In this document: piece after piece, positions 8,573 through 22,307 of the stretch
How the letters are laid out: each line of letters begins with the position of its first letter
Position numbering within the stretch: the stretch's first letter is position 1
Source of the DNA: Denticeps clupeoides
Taxonomy: Eukaryota > Chordata > Actinopteri > Clupeiformes > Denticipitidae
Reading direction: 5' to 3'
NCBI RefSeq assembly: GCF_900700375.1
Contig: NC_041719.1
Span: 7,129,584 to 7,193,583 of the forward strand
Length of the DNA stretch: 64,000 bases
Notes under the pieces: generated by a model
The model's database searches: none
Told to the model about the DNA's origin: nothing
Seen by the model: only the letters and a program-made list of their open reading frames with translations
Translations under genes and position numbers: made by a program

Positions 8573-9720
8573 TCAGAATGGCCTGTTTCTGGACCGCGTG
8601 TTGATCAGCCCGAGAACTGAGAAAGCGCTCGCGGCTGCCGTCACCAGACTGATGGCCCCGATGGCCCGCGTTGCCTGTGAAGAGAAGTGATATATCGTGA
8701 TATATAGACATAAAACTTGAACTGCTGCACTTCAATGTAAACATTTCTTCGCTGGCATAGAAAAAGGGTTACAAAATAACACAGAACCATGCAAAATGAG
8801 GGTATTAAAAAAAGAAAACAATACAGAGATTGAAAGAGATTGAAAAATAGTCAATGAGAGACCTGCTCGGACACCCCTTCCCCATAGCGTAGCAGTGTAA
8901 CAAAGTGTTCACAGTTACTGCCCAGCAGGTCATAAGACACTTCTTGGCCAATAAGGTGTTGCGCTCGTTGAATGATATCAGAGACAGGCAAAGGGGTGTG
9001 GTTGTCATCGTATTTATTGTTGACACGATACGAGTCTTCCCCAACCACCTCTTTCAGCAGCTGCATTCTCACCACCGCTTTGCGACTGAAAACCGACTTC
9101 ACGCTGGACATGGCCGCCGCTTGACCTTCATCTGAAGAAAGGAGGGAAGGCCCACAGAATTTAGCCGAAATACACTTACAGTGTGGTAATGTGTGGATAA
9201 AGCACAGAATGTTGAAGCACAATACTGACCAATTGGTGACAGGTTGATGATGTAACCATCACCTAAGTACAGGGCCCAGTGCTGGTAAGCAGGTCGAAAT
9301 ATCTCGATGAGGTCACCAGGCTGGGGGTTACCGGGAGGGTCACTGAGGTCAGACTGACTAGAGGCCATCTAAATACACACACAAACAGAGCACATTGTTC
9401 AAAATGTCAACGCAAGAAATTCAATACTGAAACGTAATTTCATTTATTTAGATCCTGTCCAATCGGATATTATATGTAGGGTGATGAATAATGCCAAGAC
9501 GTATCTGTATGTGTAAAGGCTGAGGTCAGGAGTTTAAATTTATCATGTTTCATGTATCGACTATCGCAGCTCATTAACCTAAGAGGTGAAGGGGTCTACT
9601 AACAATATGACTTTTTCTCACCAGAACGCATTCAATAAGCAATCTCATTAAAAATACATCTTTATACAAATCTGCAAAAGCAGCACTCACATTACAAGTT
9701 TCTCCTGGTTGTCTATCCAT
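8573..9720 (-). CDS. plaat1: Phospholipase A and acyltransferase 1 (HRAS-like suppressor)
   Basis: LRAT-like NlpC/P60 thiol enzyme that moves acyl groups between phospholipids and phosphatidylethanolamine. Coding exons: 9368-9230, 9131-8863 and 8674-8573, giving 169 residues from the ATG at 9368, which begins exactly at a splice acceptor. An upstream exon ending at 9691 (ATG at 9720, [10 protein letters not shown] then GT) could be 5' UTR or add ten residues in frame. Motifs: [20 protein letters not shown] with the catalytic His, NCEHFV with the catalytic Cys, and a hydrophobic C-terminal anchor ([20 protein letters not shown]). The second His of most PLAATs is Asn here (GYIINLSPI), which together with [11 protein letters not shown] points to PLAAT1 rather than PLAAT3. 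Confidence 0.93.
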
Positions 9721-11849
9721 CCCACATCATATTTCCAAGCATCCTGAAATACCAAAAGACTCAGACATTACATCTAAACAACAATATAGCCTCTTCTTCA
9801 AAAAGGCTGGGTAGGTGAAAAATGTTTTTACAGTTTATATTAATAATTGAAAATTGATTTATTTAGTGGACTATGAAATGTTAAGGGCTTTCAAAAGCGG
9901 ATTTTATGTAAGAATGGCCAGAGAGTGCTGGAGTATGGCAGTACACAACATCACAATAAACACACACAGAGAGACAATATGCGCAGTCTCTTATGCAAAG
10001 CTCACAATGGTACTACTATAAAAGAGAATCTACTGGACAAAATGAATAATGGTTGTAAATTTTTTAAATCAACACACTGATAATAGGAAATAACGATTTG
10101 ACTAAAACAACCAGACGAGTGAAAAGGCAATAAAGCATATTCAATATGTTATACATAATATGTAGCAATGTACATAATGAAGACAGGTTTGTATTACTGT
10201 TTGGACAGACTATTTTAACAGTTCGCATGAAGCCAAACACATTGATTAAAAAAAAACATACTCACTGTGTAAAGAGGACAAGAATCTCTGGATCCATTTT
10301 ATCCGGCCATCTTCATACTTCACAGTCCCAAAAAAAGAAATACTGAAATATCAAATTAAAAATGTGTTGTTCAAACACGTTATTACCAGTAAAACGCGGC
10401 GATATTGTAATGTCAGAAGGTTGGCGAGAGGACGTGTACGGCACAAGTCTATTTCAGGTCTACTCGCTGTTTACTCTGTGCTTCTGTCCGCTGTGTGCGT
10501 TCATGGGTCAGCGAGGCCACACACGACGGGGGTCCAGCTCATTCACTGCAGAGAACAAAGATGTTAGTCAACTGCACTTGGGTTTTACGTTGCATGCAAG
10601 GTCACACCTCTGCAGCCACTCACAGCAACTGTTCCATCTGTTTAACATCTGTCTATATTTATAGCTATCTCTCTTTCTATATACAGTCTAGTGCAATAAC
10701 TGTAAGTAATGTTGATGCTGATATGTAGAGATGTGCTAGAAGAACCGGGGGTTGGTTTCTCCCAAGCAAAAGTCTACAGATGGAGAACAAGATTGTATTG
10801 CTGCTCAGAGTACAACAGAAGAACAGACACATCATGTCATTGTTTTTTTTTTTAAAAGGAAATTATGTTATGTATGAAACATTTTTGTTACGTTAAGTTA
10901 AGACTTAACTGTGTTTTACTGCATAAATATATGTTTATTTAATAAAAATGTGACAAACATAATTTAATATGAAATTATTGTACGAAACGTATTTCCATCA
11001 AACATCACTAGATGGCGAACAAAGGCTGTCAGAGGGCTGGGCCCACATTTTCTCAGCCTTTTACTTCATTGTAATGTGAACCCAGTCCTATCCATGATAT
11101 ACAGTCAGTGAATCATGCTGTTTGCAGCTCTGCAATGAATTTATTTAATTCAATGGCACCAGCCCCAATAATTTAAACCAACAAATTAGCTGATCCAAGT
11201 TAGTCTAATTTTAAACTAATTCATAACTGCATAAATGTTATAAACTGCATAAAAGTATAAACTTTCCCCAGCACAGATCAGGGGTGTATAGCAGTTACAC
11301 AATAAATGAATGATGAATGTTGTTTGAATGTTCAGTTGTTCAGCACTGGAATATTATGTTAATTCCCAACAAACCACCCAGAATCGTGCTAAAAAAAAAA
11401 GCTACTTAGGCCTGCAGTCTCTAGCTGCTGATTTAGGAGTCCTTAAAGTTGCTGCCATATGTTAATGGTATCAGCTGCCGTTAAAGCTGGAGTGGTTTGG
11501 CTTCTACCCAAACACCGTCTTATTAAAGACAATTATCCAGTCACGCTGTGGTGCCTTTTTCCCCTTGAGGTTGCGCTGACAACTCAGAGTTTCATTTTTC
11601 ACACGTAAAAGTCAGAAAAACACCAACACAGTTTTCCATAATCATCTGTGAAACCCATGCAGTGCACCTTGGCTTAATAAAGACACCGCAGGGGATAACA
11701 TGGACACCCTGCACGTTTTACCACGCAGAAGGCGGTAGCCTTGATGCCGAGCTCTTACCACTCTCCCAGGAGAGAACATATTAGGAACAGGTACATCATC
11801 CCCAAGCTCTGACATGTCTGCACAGGCACCTTCTGGCCCAGGCCCTAAC
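9721..11849. other. AT-rich intergenic region upstream of plaat1
   Basis: Presumed plaat1 promoter and flank. Short overlapping ORFs at 10146-10728 show no recognisable domain and poor codon character, and no SINE is present. No gene is supported. Confidence 0.4.
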
Positions 11850-11997
11850 ACAATTACATCTACAGCATTCATCAGGCACCCTTACCCAGAGACTCTCACA
11901 ATATGAAGTCACAGGGACAGTCCCCCTGGAGACACTCAGGGTCAAGTGGGATTTGAACCTGGGTCTTCTGGTTCATAGGCAGGTGTGTTACAACCAC
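11850..11997 (-). repeat. tRNA-derived SINE (family 2), partial
   Basis: Reverse copy running from CATCTACAGCATTCATCAGG to GGTTCATAGGCAGGTGTGTT. The segment between CAGGGTCAAG and TGGGATTTGAACC is deleted. Confidence 0.8.
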
Positions 11998-12283
11998 CGG
12001 TCGAAAGTTTTTGGTTACCTTGCAACCTCTTCAACATATTTGAAGGCTAATTACTTTTCATAGTAGAATTTATAGCATTGCATGCTGTTACAGTATTGCA
12101 TGCACTTATTTAGCCTCATAGGAAGAGGTAACTATGGTAACCCATCTCTGGGTACACATTTTTTTTCCATCGCTGCCAGCTTTCTTGCTCTGGTTTTTGC
12201 CTTATCAGGAACCACAGAAAGAGTAGACGATAATTTGAAAGCAACGGATTTTCTTTTGGCTGAAAACACCAATACCTGAGGTA

Positions 12284-12445
12284 TGGGGCAATTGTGTCCT
12301 AGCGGTTAAAGAAACGGACCTGTAATCAGAATTCGAATACCCGAACTGCCACGGTGCCACTGAGCAAAGTACCGTCCCCACACGCTGCTCCCCGGGCGGC
12401 TGTCATGTGCTGCACTGTTTCACAATGACAATCACTTCACTTCAT
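12284..12445 (+). repeat. tRNA-derived SINE (family 1), shortened
   Basis: Forward copy with a diverged head (GTCCTAGCGGTTAAAGAAACGG) and a body deleted after CCCCGGGCGGCTGTCATG. It ends in GACAATCACTTCACTTC. Confidence 0.8.
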
Positions 12446-14404
12446 ACAGATTCAATTTATTCATATTAACATGGAATCTTAGTAGTTTCGTTTTTTCCTA
12501 TTCTGAAAAAAAAACCTGCTGCTTATTTGGCAAGGGCAGAACAACATAACCTCGGGACAACACTGAAGAGTTCAAGCAGCCAAAGCAAACCGAGCACATG
12601 CTTCAGCAACCAGATGAAAACCTTTTTCATTGCTTCTTTCAAAGCCAACAAAAGCGGAACGATCAAATTTAATAATAATGTTTTTCCTCAGGTGCTGGAA
12701 AGGAGGAGGCTGAATTTCCTCTCTCGCTGTCAAAGGTGCATTTCAAATCACAGTGTGGAAATTTCCAAATGTAGGCCCTCTCAGGTTCTTGGCCACTTCC
12801 CTGCACCAATGTTTTCAACATCAGTTGTAACTTTTAAAAAAGTAGCTGAACAAAGGAAAAATTGATCATTTCACAGCGATGCTCAATTACAGACCCAATC
12901 CACAAAGGCACAATAATGAAGCCTGACAACAATTGACACTTGTGTGCTACAGTCTGGAATATTAAATATTTAGCAAATAGTCCTTAACTTGAGTTTAATT
13001 ACAATGGCACTTATTATGTTGCGTTCCCAAAACAAAAAGGAGCATGATGACCTTGGTTCAGACCCACTGTCATTTTTAACAGTATTTTGGACATCAGCAT
13101 CACTATTGTGTGTGTATGGCCTAAAAATGCACCAATTTATTCTGTAAAGGGATAGAGAAAAGATAAACCTCCTGAGTGCCCTCTCCAAAATGCACATGGC
13201 AGAATCCAGTTCAGTAAAACATCCCAGCATGCCTCGTCTCAGCAGATGGCCGTGTGTAAATAGTGCGCAACTCAGATAAAATGCTGGAATGCCATTATTC
13301 ACGAGCCAAAATCGGACAAACGGGACACGGTACAGGTGATAGGAAGGAACACAGCCGGGCTTATCTGCACTGTGCCTTTAGGAATGCTGTCATTAGTAAA
13401 CCGTCAGCAGGAAAAAAAAGTCTCTCATTAATGTGCCACACATTTCTGGGTCAAAAGACAAGACCGTAATGCAGGGAAGACAGTCCATTTTGAGAAGTGG
13501 CTATGAAGGGTGTCCAGGAAAAAATGAAAAGCTACATTTTAGGGCCGCTGGGATGCAGTGGTGGGTAAAGGGCTTGCACTGCCAACTTCACCCTGGAAGA
13601 ACTCGTTGTGGAATTTGCCTGAAAATTTGCCTCTGTGCTTTCACCCCGGAATGAACTGCAACCCAGTAAGTAGGTTGTGCACAAAGGTTGCTGGGATACT
13701 CTCCAGATTCCTCGTGACCTTGACCTTGCTGCCTTCCTTCATTCCCTGAGGCAGCGTTGAGGAACCACGCACGGGCTGTTTGGACACAAAAACCAAATAC
13801 GCCAAAGCACATCTCCGTCATCACATCAGTTCTCACCACGGTCCCCTCCCCTTCTCCTTCCCCCAGACCAGCTCCCATCTGTAGTCTGAGCTGCAGCCTG
13901 CATAAACAGCCCTTTGGCCAGGCATCCCACCGCCCAGGAAATAGCTCTTAGGTAGCGCAATAATCATAAAAATAAGCCGTGGTATCCAGTGTGATTTATC
14001 TGAGGAGGCCGATCCAGCAGCATCTGGAAGCGATCAAGTTGGTGTTATCCCTGCACTTGTGGAACGCGGGATGGGGGGGGGGGGGGGGTGAAGGAGGTGA
14101 AGGAGAGTCCCTGATCTCACTTCTCTGATAGGTGGATGCCGTTCTCCTTGACTCATATACTCATAATATTCCAGGGGAGCTGCGGCTCTTACAAAGGGTC
14201 TGACTGCTGGAAAAACTGACCACAGTGTAGAAGGCCTCTGTTTATTTTAAGTCCCGGACCTTTTCAGAAATAGCAGGGTTCTCTTTAATTTACGGGACTG
14301 AGTGGAACAGAGATGGGGCTACATAATTTCCTTTCTGCAAATGATGGACTTACAGAAATAATGATAACAACAACTATAATGTTAAATAAAAGACACAATA
14401 AACA
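12446..14404. other. Intergenic region, no gene seen
   Basis: Several short ORFs on both strands (for example 12527-12865 and 13588-13878) lack any recognisable domain or splice context. A run of 16 G lies at 14073-14088. Nothing else is supported. Confidence 0.4.
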
Positions 14405-15085
14405 TACAGCCGGTACGGAAAGTGTTCAGACCCCCTTAAATTTTTCCATCTTTGTTATATTGCAGCCATTGATGGTTCCACACTTTCATTTGAGTCCAGA
14501 TGTGTTTGATTATACTGTGTTGGAGTGGATTAGGAAAGCCACACCCCTGTAAATATTAGACCTTACAGCTCACAATGCACGTCAGAACAAATGAGAATCA
14601 CAAGGCCAATGGAACTATCACTCAGGACCTCAGACTGGTCTGAAGGTTTACCTTCCCCAAGCACACAGCTAAAATAACGAATGAGCGGCTTCACAACAAC
14701 TCTGTGGCTGTTCTTGAGCCCTGACTTAAACCCAATTGAGCATCTCTGGAGAGACCTAAAAATGGATGTCCACCAAGGTCTACCATCCAACCTGCCAGAA
14801 CTGGAGAGGATATGCAAGGAGGAACGACAGAGGATCCCCAAATCCAAGTGTGAAAAATTGTTGCATCTTTCCCAAAAAGACTCATGGCTATATTAGATTT
14901 AAAGGGTGCTTCTACTAAATACGGTCTGAATATTCTGGACCAAATTTGCCAAAATGTAATTTTGGTGATTTTTCTGACAATGTGTACATTTAATGAGGAA
15001 AAAATTTACTTAAGTGATTTGTAGCAAATGGCTGCAATATAACAAAGAACAAAAACAATTGAAGGAGTCTGAATTACAGTATTAC
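14405..15085 (+). mobile_element. Tc1/mariner element, internally deleted, with transposase C-terminus
   Basis: Diverged terminal inverted repeats are seen: left about 14405-14470 (AGTGTTCAGACCCCCTT, then TTTGTTATATTGCAGCCATT) and right about 15014-15085, its inverse (AATGGCTGCAATATAACAAA, then GAGTCTGAATTACAGT). Between them the frame around 14700-14880 encodes the end of a Tc1 transposase (FLSPDLNPIEHLWRDLK, containing the terminal catalytic Glu), followed by LERICKEERQRIP. The N-terminal DNA-binding part and most of the catalytic core are missing, so it cannot move on its own. Confidence 0.9.
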
Positions 15086-15299
15086 AGCTACTTTGAGCCA
15101 GTCCCACAATAATATTGGGGAAGTTGTCTGCGTTTCTTCCAAAAAATAAAAAATTGCAGCTGCAATGCAATGCCATGATGGTCGGTGGAGACAATGTTTT
15201 GGGACAGGTTGGAGGATGACTACATAAGGAGAGATATTCCAGATCAGACCATCTGAGCTGCCGCTCTTTGAACAATGAATCAGAATGGCCAAAGCACTC

Positions 15300-15497
15300 T
15301 TACATTTACATTTACAGCATTTATCAGACGCCCTTATCCAGAGCGACTTACAATCAGTAGTTACAGGGACAGTCTCCCTGGAGCAATTTAGGGTTAAGTG
15401 TCTTGCTCAGGGACACAATGGTAGTAAGTGGGATTCGAACCCGGGTCTTCTGGTTCATAGGCGAGTGTGTTACCCACTAGGCTACTACCACCCTACT
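15300..15497 (-). repeat. tRNA-derived SINE (family 2), full length
   Basis: Reverse copy with the TTTACATTTACAGCATTTAT tail at the left. The head complement at the right ends CTACTACCACCCT, and that block is doubled. Confidence 0.9.
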
Positions 15498-16330
15498 ACC
15501 ACCCTATCACTCTTTACACCTATCACCATTTCTTGCCACTCGTATTAATTTTAAATAATCTCTCAAAGTGAAAGTTTCATGATAGGGGACCTCTAACTGT
15601 CATAATAATAGCATTTATAAAGGTGACTCTTGTGACTGTTATGATCTGTATGGTCTGTATGTGTGTGGTCATGTCTGGTTATTCCCAAATTGGCCCTTTT
15701 TTTGTTGTTGTTGCAAATCCAAGATTTAGAACAAGGCATTACCTTTAATAGCCTCTGCAAGTAGCTTTAGCCCTTGACATTAGGCTGAAATCTCTCTGAG
15801 AACTGTACATTAGTGTCAAATGCCACATAGCAGGAGGAATTCCTGACTCCGGCACTGTCCTCCTCTGCATTCTCAAAAACAGTCATTTCCGGCTCTGTTT
15901 TCCTTGGAGGTTTACAATGAAGTAACTTGTTGCTAGTGCTACTGTAAACTGAGTATCAGATTTTTACTGTAGATGATTTTGGTAAAAATGGTTCACTGCT
16001 GGTCTTTCCAGTCCAAAAGAACATGTCCAACCGCCATACTGTGGAGAAAGATTTACTAGGCACATGTGTTACTTTTGCAACATTCCTTTTTCTTTTTTTT
16101 CTGGTATTCCTCACTCCCTGACCTCTCCTAGGTCCCCTCCTGTGTCATGCTACACACAACTGAACAATTAACCTCCCCCCTTGCACAAACACACACACAC
16201 ACACTGTGGCCTCCCATAATTTGTACAGTCAGTCAGTCCCAATCCCCACACCTGATTCCAATCTGTGTGGGTGGCTGTCAATGGATGCGATGAACCCCCC
16301 CCCCCCCACACACACACACACTTTTACATA

Positions 16331-16505
16331 AAAAGGGAAGTGATTGTCATTGTGATACACAGCAAAGCAAACGGTGACACAACAAAATGTGTCCTCTGCA
16401 TTTAACCATCACCCTTGGTGAGCAGTGGGCAGCCATGACAGGCACCCGGGGAGCAGTGACACCTCAGTGGCTCCTTGGCCAACCATTGCCTACATCAGAT
16501 AACGT
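16331..16505 (-). repeat. tRNA-derived SINE (family 1), 3' two thirds
   Basis: GAAGTGATTGTCATTGTGATA, then GTGTCCTCTGCATTTAACCA and GGGGAGCAGTG, ending at CTCCTTGGCCAACC. The tRNA-like head is lost. CA and C runs lie just before it (about 16190-16322). Confidence 0.8.
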
Positions 16506-19500
16506 TCACACTTGTGGTGAACACTTTTGTGGCATATATGCGACCTCCCACATGTTTAGAGGGTGGTAAAAGCAAAGAAAACATCCGAGCCTGCATTGTA
16601 CCCACAATTTGATTTTGTACACAAAATCTGTGTCACCCGGGCAAGCTGCTAACAAATGGCTGCCACCATGCCAACACGTCAAGAACTCAATGCCCACCAA
16701 ACATATTCCCATTAGCGCGTTGCTCCCCTGTCCTTCTGGGTCATGAATGTGAAACATGTCCAGAAGAGGCGGACAGAGGGTCTTTGAAAAAAGGCTCACA
16801 GCAGGCAGCATTCCCTCTACGTCCTCTGTGATCATGCCGCAGCCCTCGTTAGAAGCAGCCACACAAAAGCACACTTGTCCCTGGGTAATCGAATGTAGGG
16901 GCCAATGAGCATGCAACACACAGGCCAATAGTCCTGACAGAGACTACGTACAGGAGACATTCAGATGTGTTTCTGTACATTGGGGCAAATGGATGAAAGA
17001 AGTCTTTCATTTGATGAATAAGTGATGGATCGTGCTCATTACTGTCACCGAAATACGAAGATTTTAGTCAAGACTTCCCCTTTCACGTCAGCCTCATGGT
17101 TTATAATTACAAATAACATCTAATCCCACACTCCCACATTCAACGTGTGTAAGGCTGAGCATTCCCCGGGAGAGTGAACAAGCTGTCCTTCTCACAGACA
17201 CACAGACATAATATGCAGAGTGGATCACCGCCAACGCAACTGTGTTGAACTGAACGTGCTGCCTAATGACATCATCCAAAATCATCCGACAGATTTGCCG
17301 TTAAAGACCTGGTGGTGCTGGGACACGAGGATGACCTAACTGGCGAACGATTACAGGAGCCCTAGGTAATCTCCCAGGAGCACACCCTTCACACAGAATC
17401 AAGAGAAAAAACAGACGATTTGATGGGCAAATATTTGTCTCATGTGATGAACATGTCAAATCCTAATTCCTTTATTTGGCAGAGGACATATCAGGGATTG
17501 ACTGGTAATGAGAGCATGTCATACACGCACATACATATAAACACAGAGCAAATGCAAAGGATAATGTGAGAATGTAATTTGAGATTTTGCTGCTTACACA
17601 GAGCTACATACAAACACCCTCACCATCACCATCATCAGTTTATGGGAACAGTGTGGCCTACTTCTGCCCTTTTGCTCACTTCCTGTAGTCCCACGGAACT
17701 GGGCATCACTAAAAGACATCTCTCCACCCCTCACAACCGTAAGGTGATCCATTGTAGCTACCACAATTTATGCTAACATCATGCATTTATTGAGAAGCAC
17801 AATTGCAGTGTGGATGTTCTGAGTTATCTTTCTTGTCTCCTCTTACTTAGAAAGCAATATTATATATGCTTTTTTGGTGACTTTGATTCCTGCCCCCTCA
17901 ATGAGTCTCAGGCCCTTGCGGGGATCCTCTGTTGTCAGGGCTTTTGTGATGGGGACAGGAAGCCAGACAGATGAAACTGAGCCACGGTGGGGGACATCAG
18001 CATGGATCCAGTGTAGAGTTGTGTCTGTAACCATGGTGTTTGCTCTGTTTTTCCTGGTCCGTGGACTGCTTGCTTTATGGAATTTCTCTGGTTCTGGACT
18101 GTCGTAGACATCTACAGTGACCGCAACCAAAAACCTCAACCAATGAAAAGACTAATTTCTTCTGCTAAAGAATACACTACAAGTATAATGAACTTGATAA
18201 GGATTTGCATGTGTGGGAGTAGTAGCAAGGGTAGGGAGGATGGAAATGTGGGAGTAAATGGGAGAGTGGAGATGCAGCTGAATAAACAGCTTCTCTTTGG
18301 GTGCAGGTCTTGCATATGAGGGTTGGAGCTCAGCTCGGTACATGTATGGAGGAAGCTGTTGTTGGGGGGGTGGGTGAGATCAGACTGTAAAAACCATCCT
18401 CAAAACATGGGGCAGTCAATGCATGTGCATGCATTGGAAACATTCAAATGGTTCTATTGAGTGATTTTATCCAACTCAGGAGCGATACTGAAACATATTG
18501 CATGCATCATAATTCTAAAAAAATTCTAAAAAAAAAAAGACAATGGCAACAAAACAATGATATTGTTTACTCTCTTATTAAATGTTGTACACACACCTAC
18601 AGTCAAACATTAATTCTAATTTACTATACTGTCTTGCATTCACAGCTTTATTTTTAGGGGGATTTACCACCTATTGAGATGTATAATACAATAAACAATA
18701 TAAGATGGTTAAGATGGATGGAGCTGGTATTGGGGCTTGTACGTCCCAGGTGACGTCTGTCTGTAGATCCACGGGGGTGTTCTGCATTATGTAATTTCTA
18801 CACTGAACATCTGAGAAGTGTGTGGGGCCTCCGGTCCCCACAGAAAACACGGGGAACACCCCCACCACTGTCCCCATGAGAACAGCTCTGAGATCATATG
18901 GTGCTCATTTATCTTTGTTCCGTTTTTATGTGATTTTTAGAACACTGGGACCGCCCTCTGACGGCTCCTGCGGTGGGAAGTCCATACCGTGGAACTGACT
19001 ATGAAGGCCCCATAGCGGTATAAATGGTCTGTTGCACTATGTTTACTGGTAGTTGCTGGTGCTATTTAATGTAAATTATGCCAGATGTGCTGTGAGAAAC
19101 TATGACAGTGAATTATCTGTGTCATTGCACAAATGCATCGTGTAATATCGTGGCAGGAGAAAGGAGAAGAAACAGGAGAAGGCTCTAGAGGCATGGCTTC
19201 TGAGATTATTCTCCAGAGATCCCATAATTCAGTTATGGCTGTCACATAATTCAATGGCCTTAATCAGCAAACAGGATCCGGCCGTTGTTAGTGAGGCCAA
19301 ATAAATAAAGCACCAGCACATAAATCTGGCACATGTGGATCACAGCAGGGGATCAATACCCAATTCATGCATGAACCAGACAAAGTCACCACAAAACGGC
19401 TTAGCACACAAAGACTCCCTCTACATCCTTAATCCTGTGGAATATGATTTCTGAAAGGGCAGACAAAGGGACAGTCTCGGCAGCATGGCCGATTCGGTTT

Positions 19501-20099
19501 GTAGACCCGTTTAACACGAGACAGGGGCGATCGCCGTCCAATGAGAATATTAATATGAGAACATGCTCTATGCAATGAGAAAACACTTTATGCTGCTTTC
19601 TCTTCGTCTGATTAAGGTTAAGACCTCCAGAATCTAGTGCCATGTGGTTAGGAGAGCATCTCTTTAATCATAATCAGAAATATGCTTGGTTTGTCTGAGT
19701 TTAAGAGCTGTTTAAAAAAAGAAAGCCAAAAAGGAAGGAGTTTCAAAAGGTCTTGTCTGGTTTGGAGAAAACAACATGTTGACTTGAAATAGTTTGAAGA
19801 CCCGTGGCGTCTTCTCACGTCTCTCACAATTAAATAGGTGGGTAACTGGAGAGGGACGGGGACCATCTGCCAGATTTAGACAGTGCGGCCTTTGAGTGAG
19901 GAATGCAGAGGATGGGCTTTGCCACATCCATCTTGTTTTCTCCCTCATCAGTGAAATGTCCGATCCAGTGCCAGAAGCTTCCCAAGTTAAAAAGCCCTGG
20001 AGAGCAGCGAGGTCAAACCACCATCATTTTAGAACTTGAGCTGTTTTCAAGTAAACAGAAACATTCTCACAAAGAACAAAGCAGACAGGGTGTAACACT
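16506..20099. other. Intergenic region, no gene seen
   Basis: ORFs at 16506-16928 and 17843-18139 (minus) and 17874-18319 (plus) overlap on both strands and match nothing I recognise. No SINE is obvious. The region separates plaat1 from the likely end of the lurap1 transcript. Confidence 0.4.
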
Positions 20100-22307
20100 T
20101 AAAATAGCTTTAATCGCTTTCCGAAGCATGTACAGTGGATCTTGCGGAACCTTTCCAACAAAACAAGCGCAAACAAATATTTTCACAAAACCCATAGTCT
20201 TAAAAGAAAAAAGAACATCACACAAAGAATATCATAAGAATAAAAAAAAAACACATCACCAATTGAAGAGATCCAGTGCACCTTTTATGTCATTCTAAAT
20301 TTTACTCAAGTTCAAATTATTACAGGCCACGCAAAGCAAAAGAACACAGAAAACGGTCCAACTTGGAGGGTCACATGATCTTTTAGAGTTTGAACGGCAT
20401 AGTCAAGTCTTGATAACCACAGATAATCTTTAGTTTGAGTCACATGATCTGTTAGAGCATTGTCAAGTCTTGATAACCAAAGAGTGTTTTGAGGGTTTCA
20501 TTTTTTTGGTTGCTATACAATATTAAAATGAAGATAAAATAAAGTGTTCCTTCTGGCATCAGGTTACCTGTTAACCTGTCAACCTTAGTAACATGCCTCG
20601 CCGTCCACCAGGCCCAGGACCCAGCCTGATAGTGACTGCTTCACATCAACAATGGAAGAGTGTTTAGCATTCTACCTCCAAAGAATATGCTTCATAAAGC
20701 ACTTCCTCCCTTTTAGCTGTGCCCAGGTGCCCACAAAGCCGTGTTAACACGGAGATCTTTTCTCAGAGCCCAACAGGAAGCCTTAAACGGATGCTTTCAG
20801 CCTCCCTCCTGCCATCGCACCCGAGGCAACACAATCAGTTCAACTTCCAAAAGCCTCTCCAAAAAAACTGCCCCGCCCCCCCCCATAAACTGCGAACAGC
20901 CAAAAAGGTCCTTTTCAGCGTCTCTCTGTGCTCTTACAGTATGTGACTCGCGTCCTAATCTCCGTCAGATCCGCCCGGCACAGGGGGAGTGTGGGAAATA
21001 TGTTGGGCAGTGCTGCCGGGTCACTGCAGATGAAATACTGTGTAAAAACAGTCTGCACGGTGGAGGCTGCATATCAGTTTATATACTCAGATGTCACCAT
21101 TTATAAGAAGTTGATGATGTACATCAGGGATACAACAGAGCAAATGCAAAACGCTCTGTTGCAGAAAGGGATTATTATTCCTGTTAAATTATGAAATTTG
21201 ACAATTATTTATGATTAAAGCTTTTGTGGAAGGCTAATGCCTACAGTATCTACAGTAACAAAATATTAAAAAATACATTGTGTGTATACATTAGGTCATA
21301 TAATTTTGTTCTATCCCCAAGGAACTGGAAAGTTAGAACAAGAATTTGAATGAAAGGCTCCTTTCAGATTTAAACGACCAACCGAGAAGGAAAAACTGTT
21401 GCAGTTGTTGGGCCTTAATGATTTTGTACCTGCCAACATTTAACTGTTTAAAAGGAAAGAAGCATTCTTAAAAAATGCAGTTTTGTCAGACATTGTACAT
21501 TGTGGACGGTAATAACGTATTTCAATGGAAGCAAAAATGTGCAACAGGGAATTAAATAAACAAAGGCTGACAGAATGATGCAGTTAGCTGCCAATAAAAT
21601 GAACGGAACAACGTTTGGACCTGGTTTCATGGCTGGCTAGGGTCCTGACTTTGCATTTTGGCCAGACCACATCTATTTTTAAACCCTCCTCAATGTACCC
21701 TAACTCAAATAACTTCTGTAATAATGGAAAGGGGATTAAAGAAGTACTGAGTGAAACGCCACAGGGAAGGAAAAAAATATTTTCACAATGTTAATAAAAA
21801 TTGTACAGGATTTTTCATAAACAATGCATTCATTATATACAATAAATTTCCAATCATGAACCATTCGTTAATCGTATTTTCATCATCTAAGCAGGATGTG
21901 ACATATACATCAGGGCTCATAAATTGCACACGTTTTACAGGAACGGTGCCATAAGACTTTTTCTTACAGAGAAGGGCCCCAGCCCACATCAGAGCCCATT
22001 AAAGCCACATGGATCAAGCTGACCACCACCATGCATGCACAGTAACCACCCAGGCTGCAAAGTAAACCAGGGGCTGGACATTTAATCCAATTGTCTACTG
22101 TAAGGTCTATAAGTGCGGGGCACTGAATATTCTGAATAAATAAAGATTCATTACACCTCAGATTACCTCAGATGACATTATCATTATCTTCATGGTGGAT
22201 ACTTTCACAGAGTTATATACAACGCAGAGTGTGGGGAGTGTGTAATGTCCCATTCACAAGTGGATATGGTCCCAAGAGGGAGGAGATGAATGTGCTATAT
22301 TGGCAGT

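Noticed and set aside
10146-10728. Cluster of short ORFs that might be a gene
   Set aside because: Overlapping frames with no domain, splice support or codon bias.
17843-18139. 98-codon minus-strand ORF, with a plus-strand mirror ORF
   Set aside because: Looks vaguely like part of an old mobile element, but no motif could be named; open on both strands.
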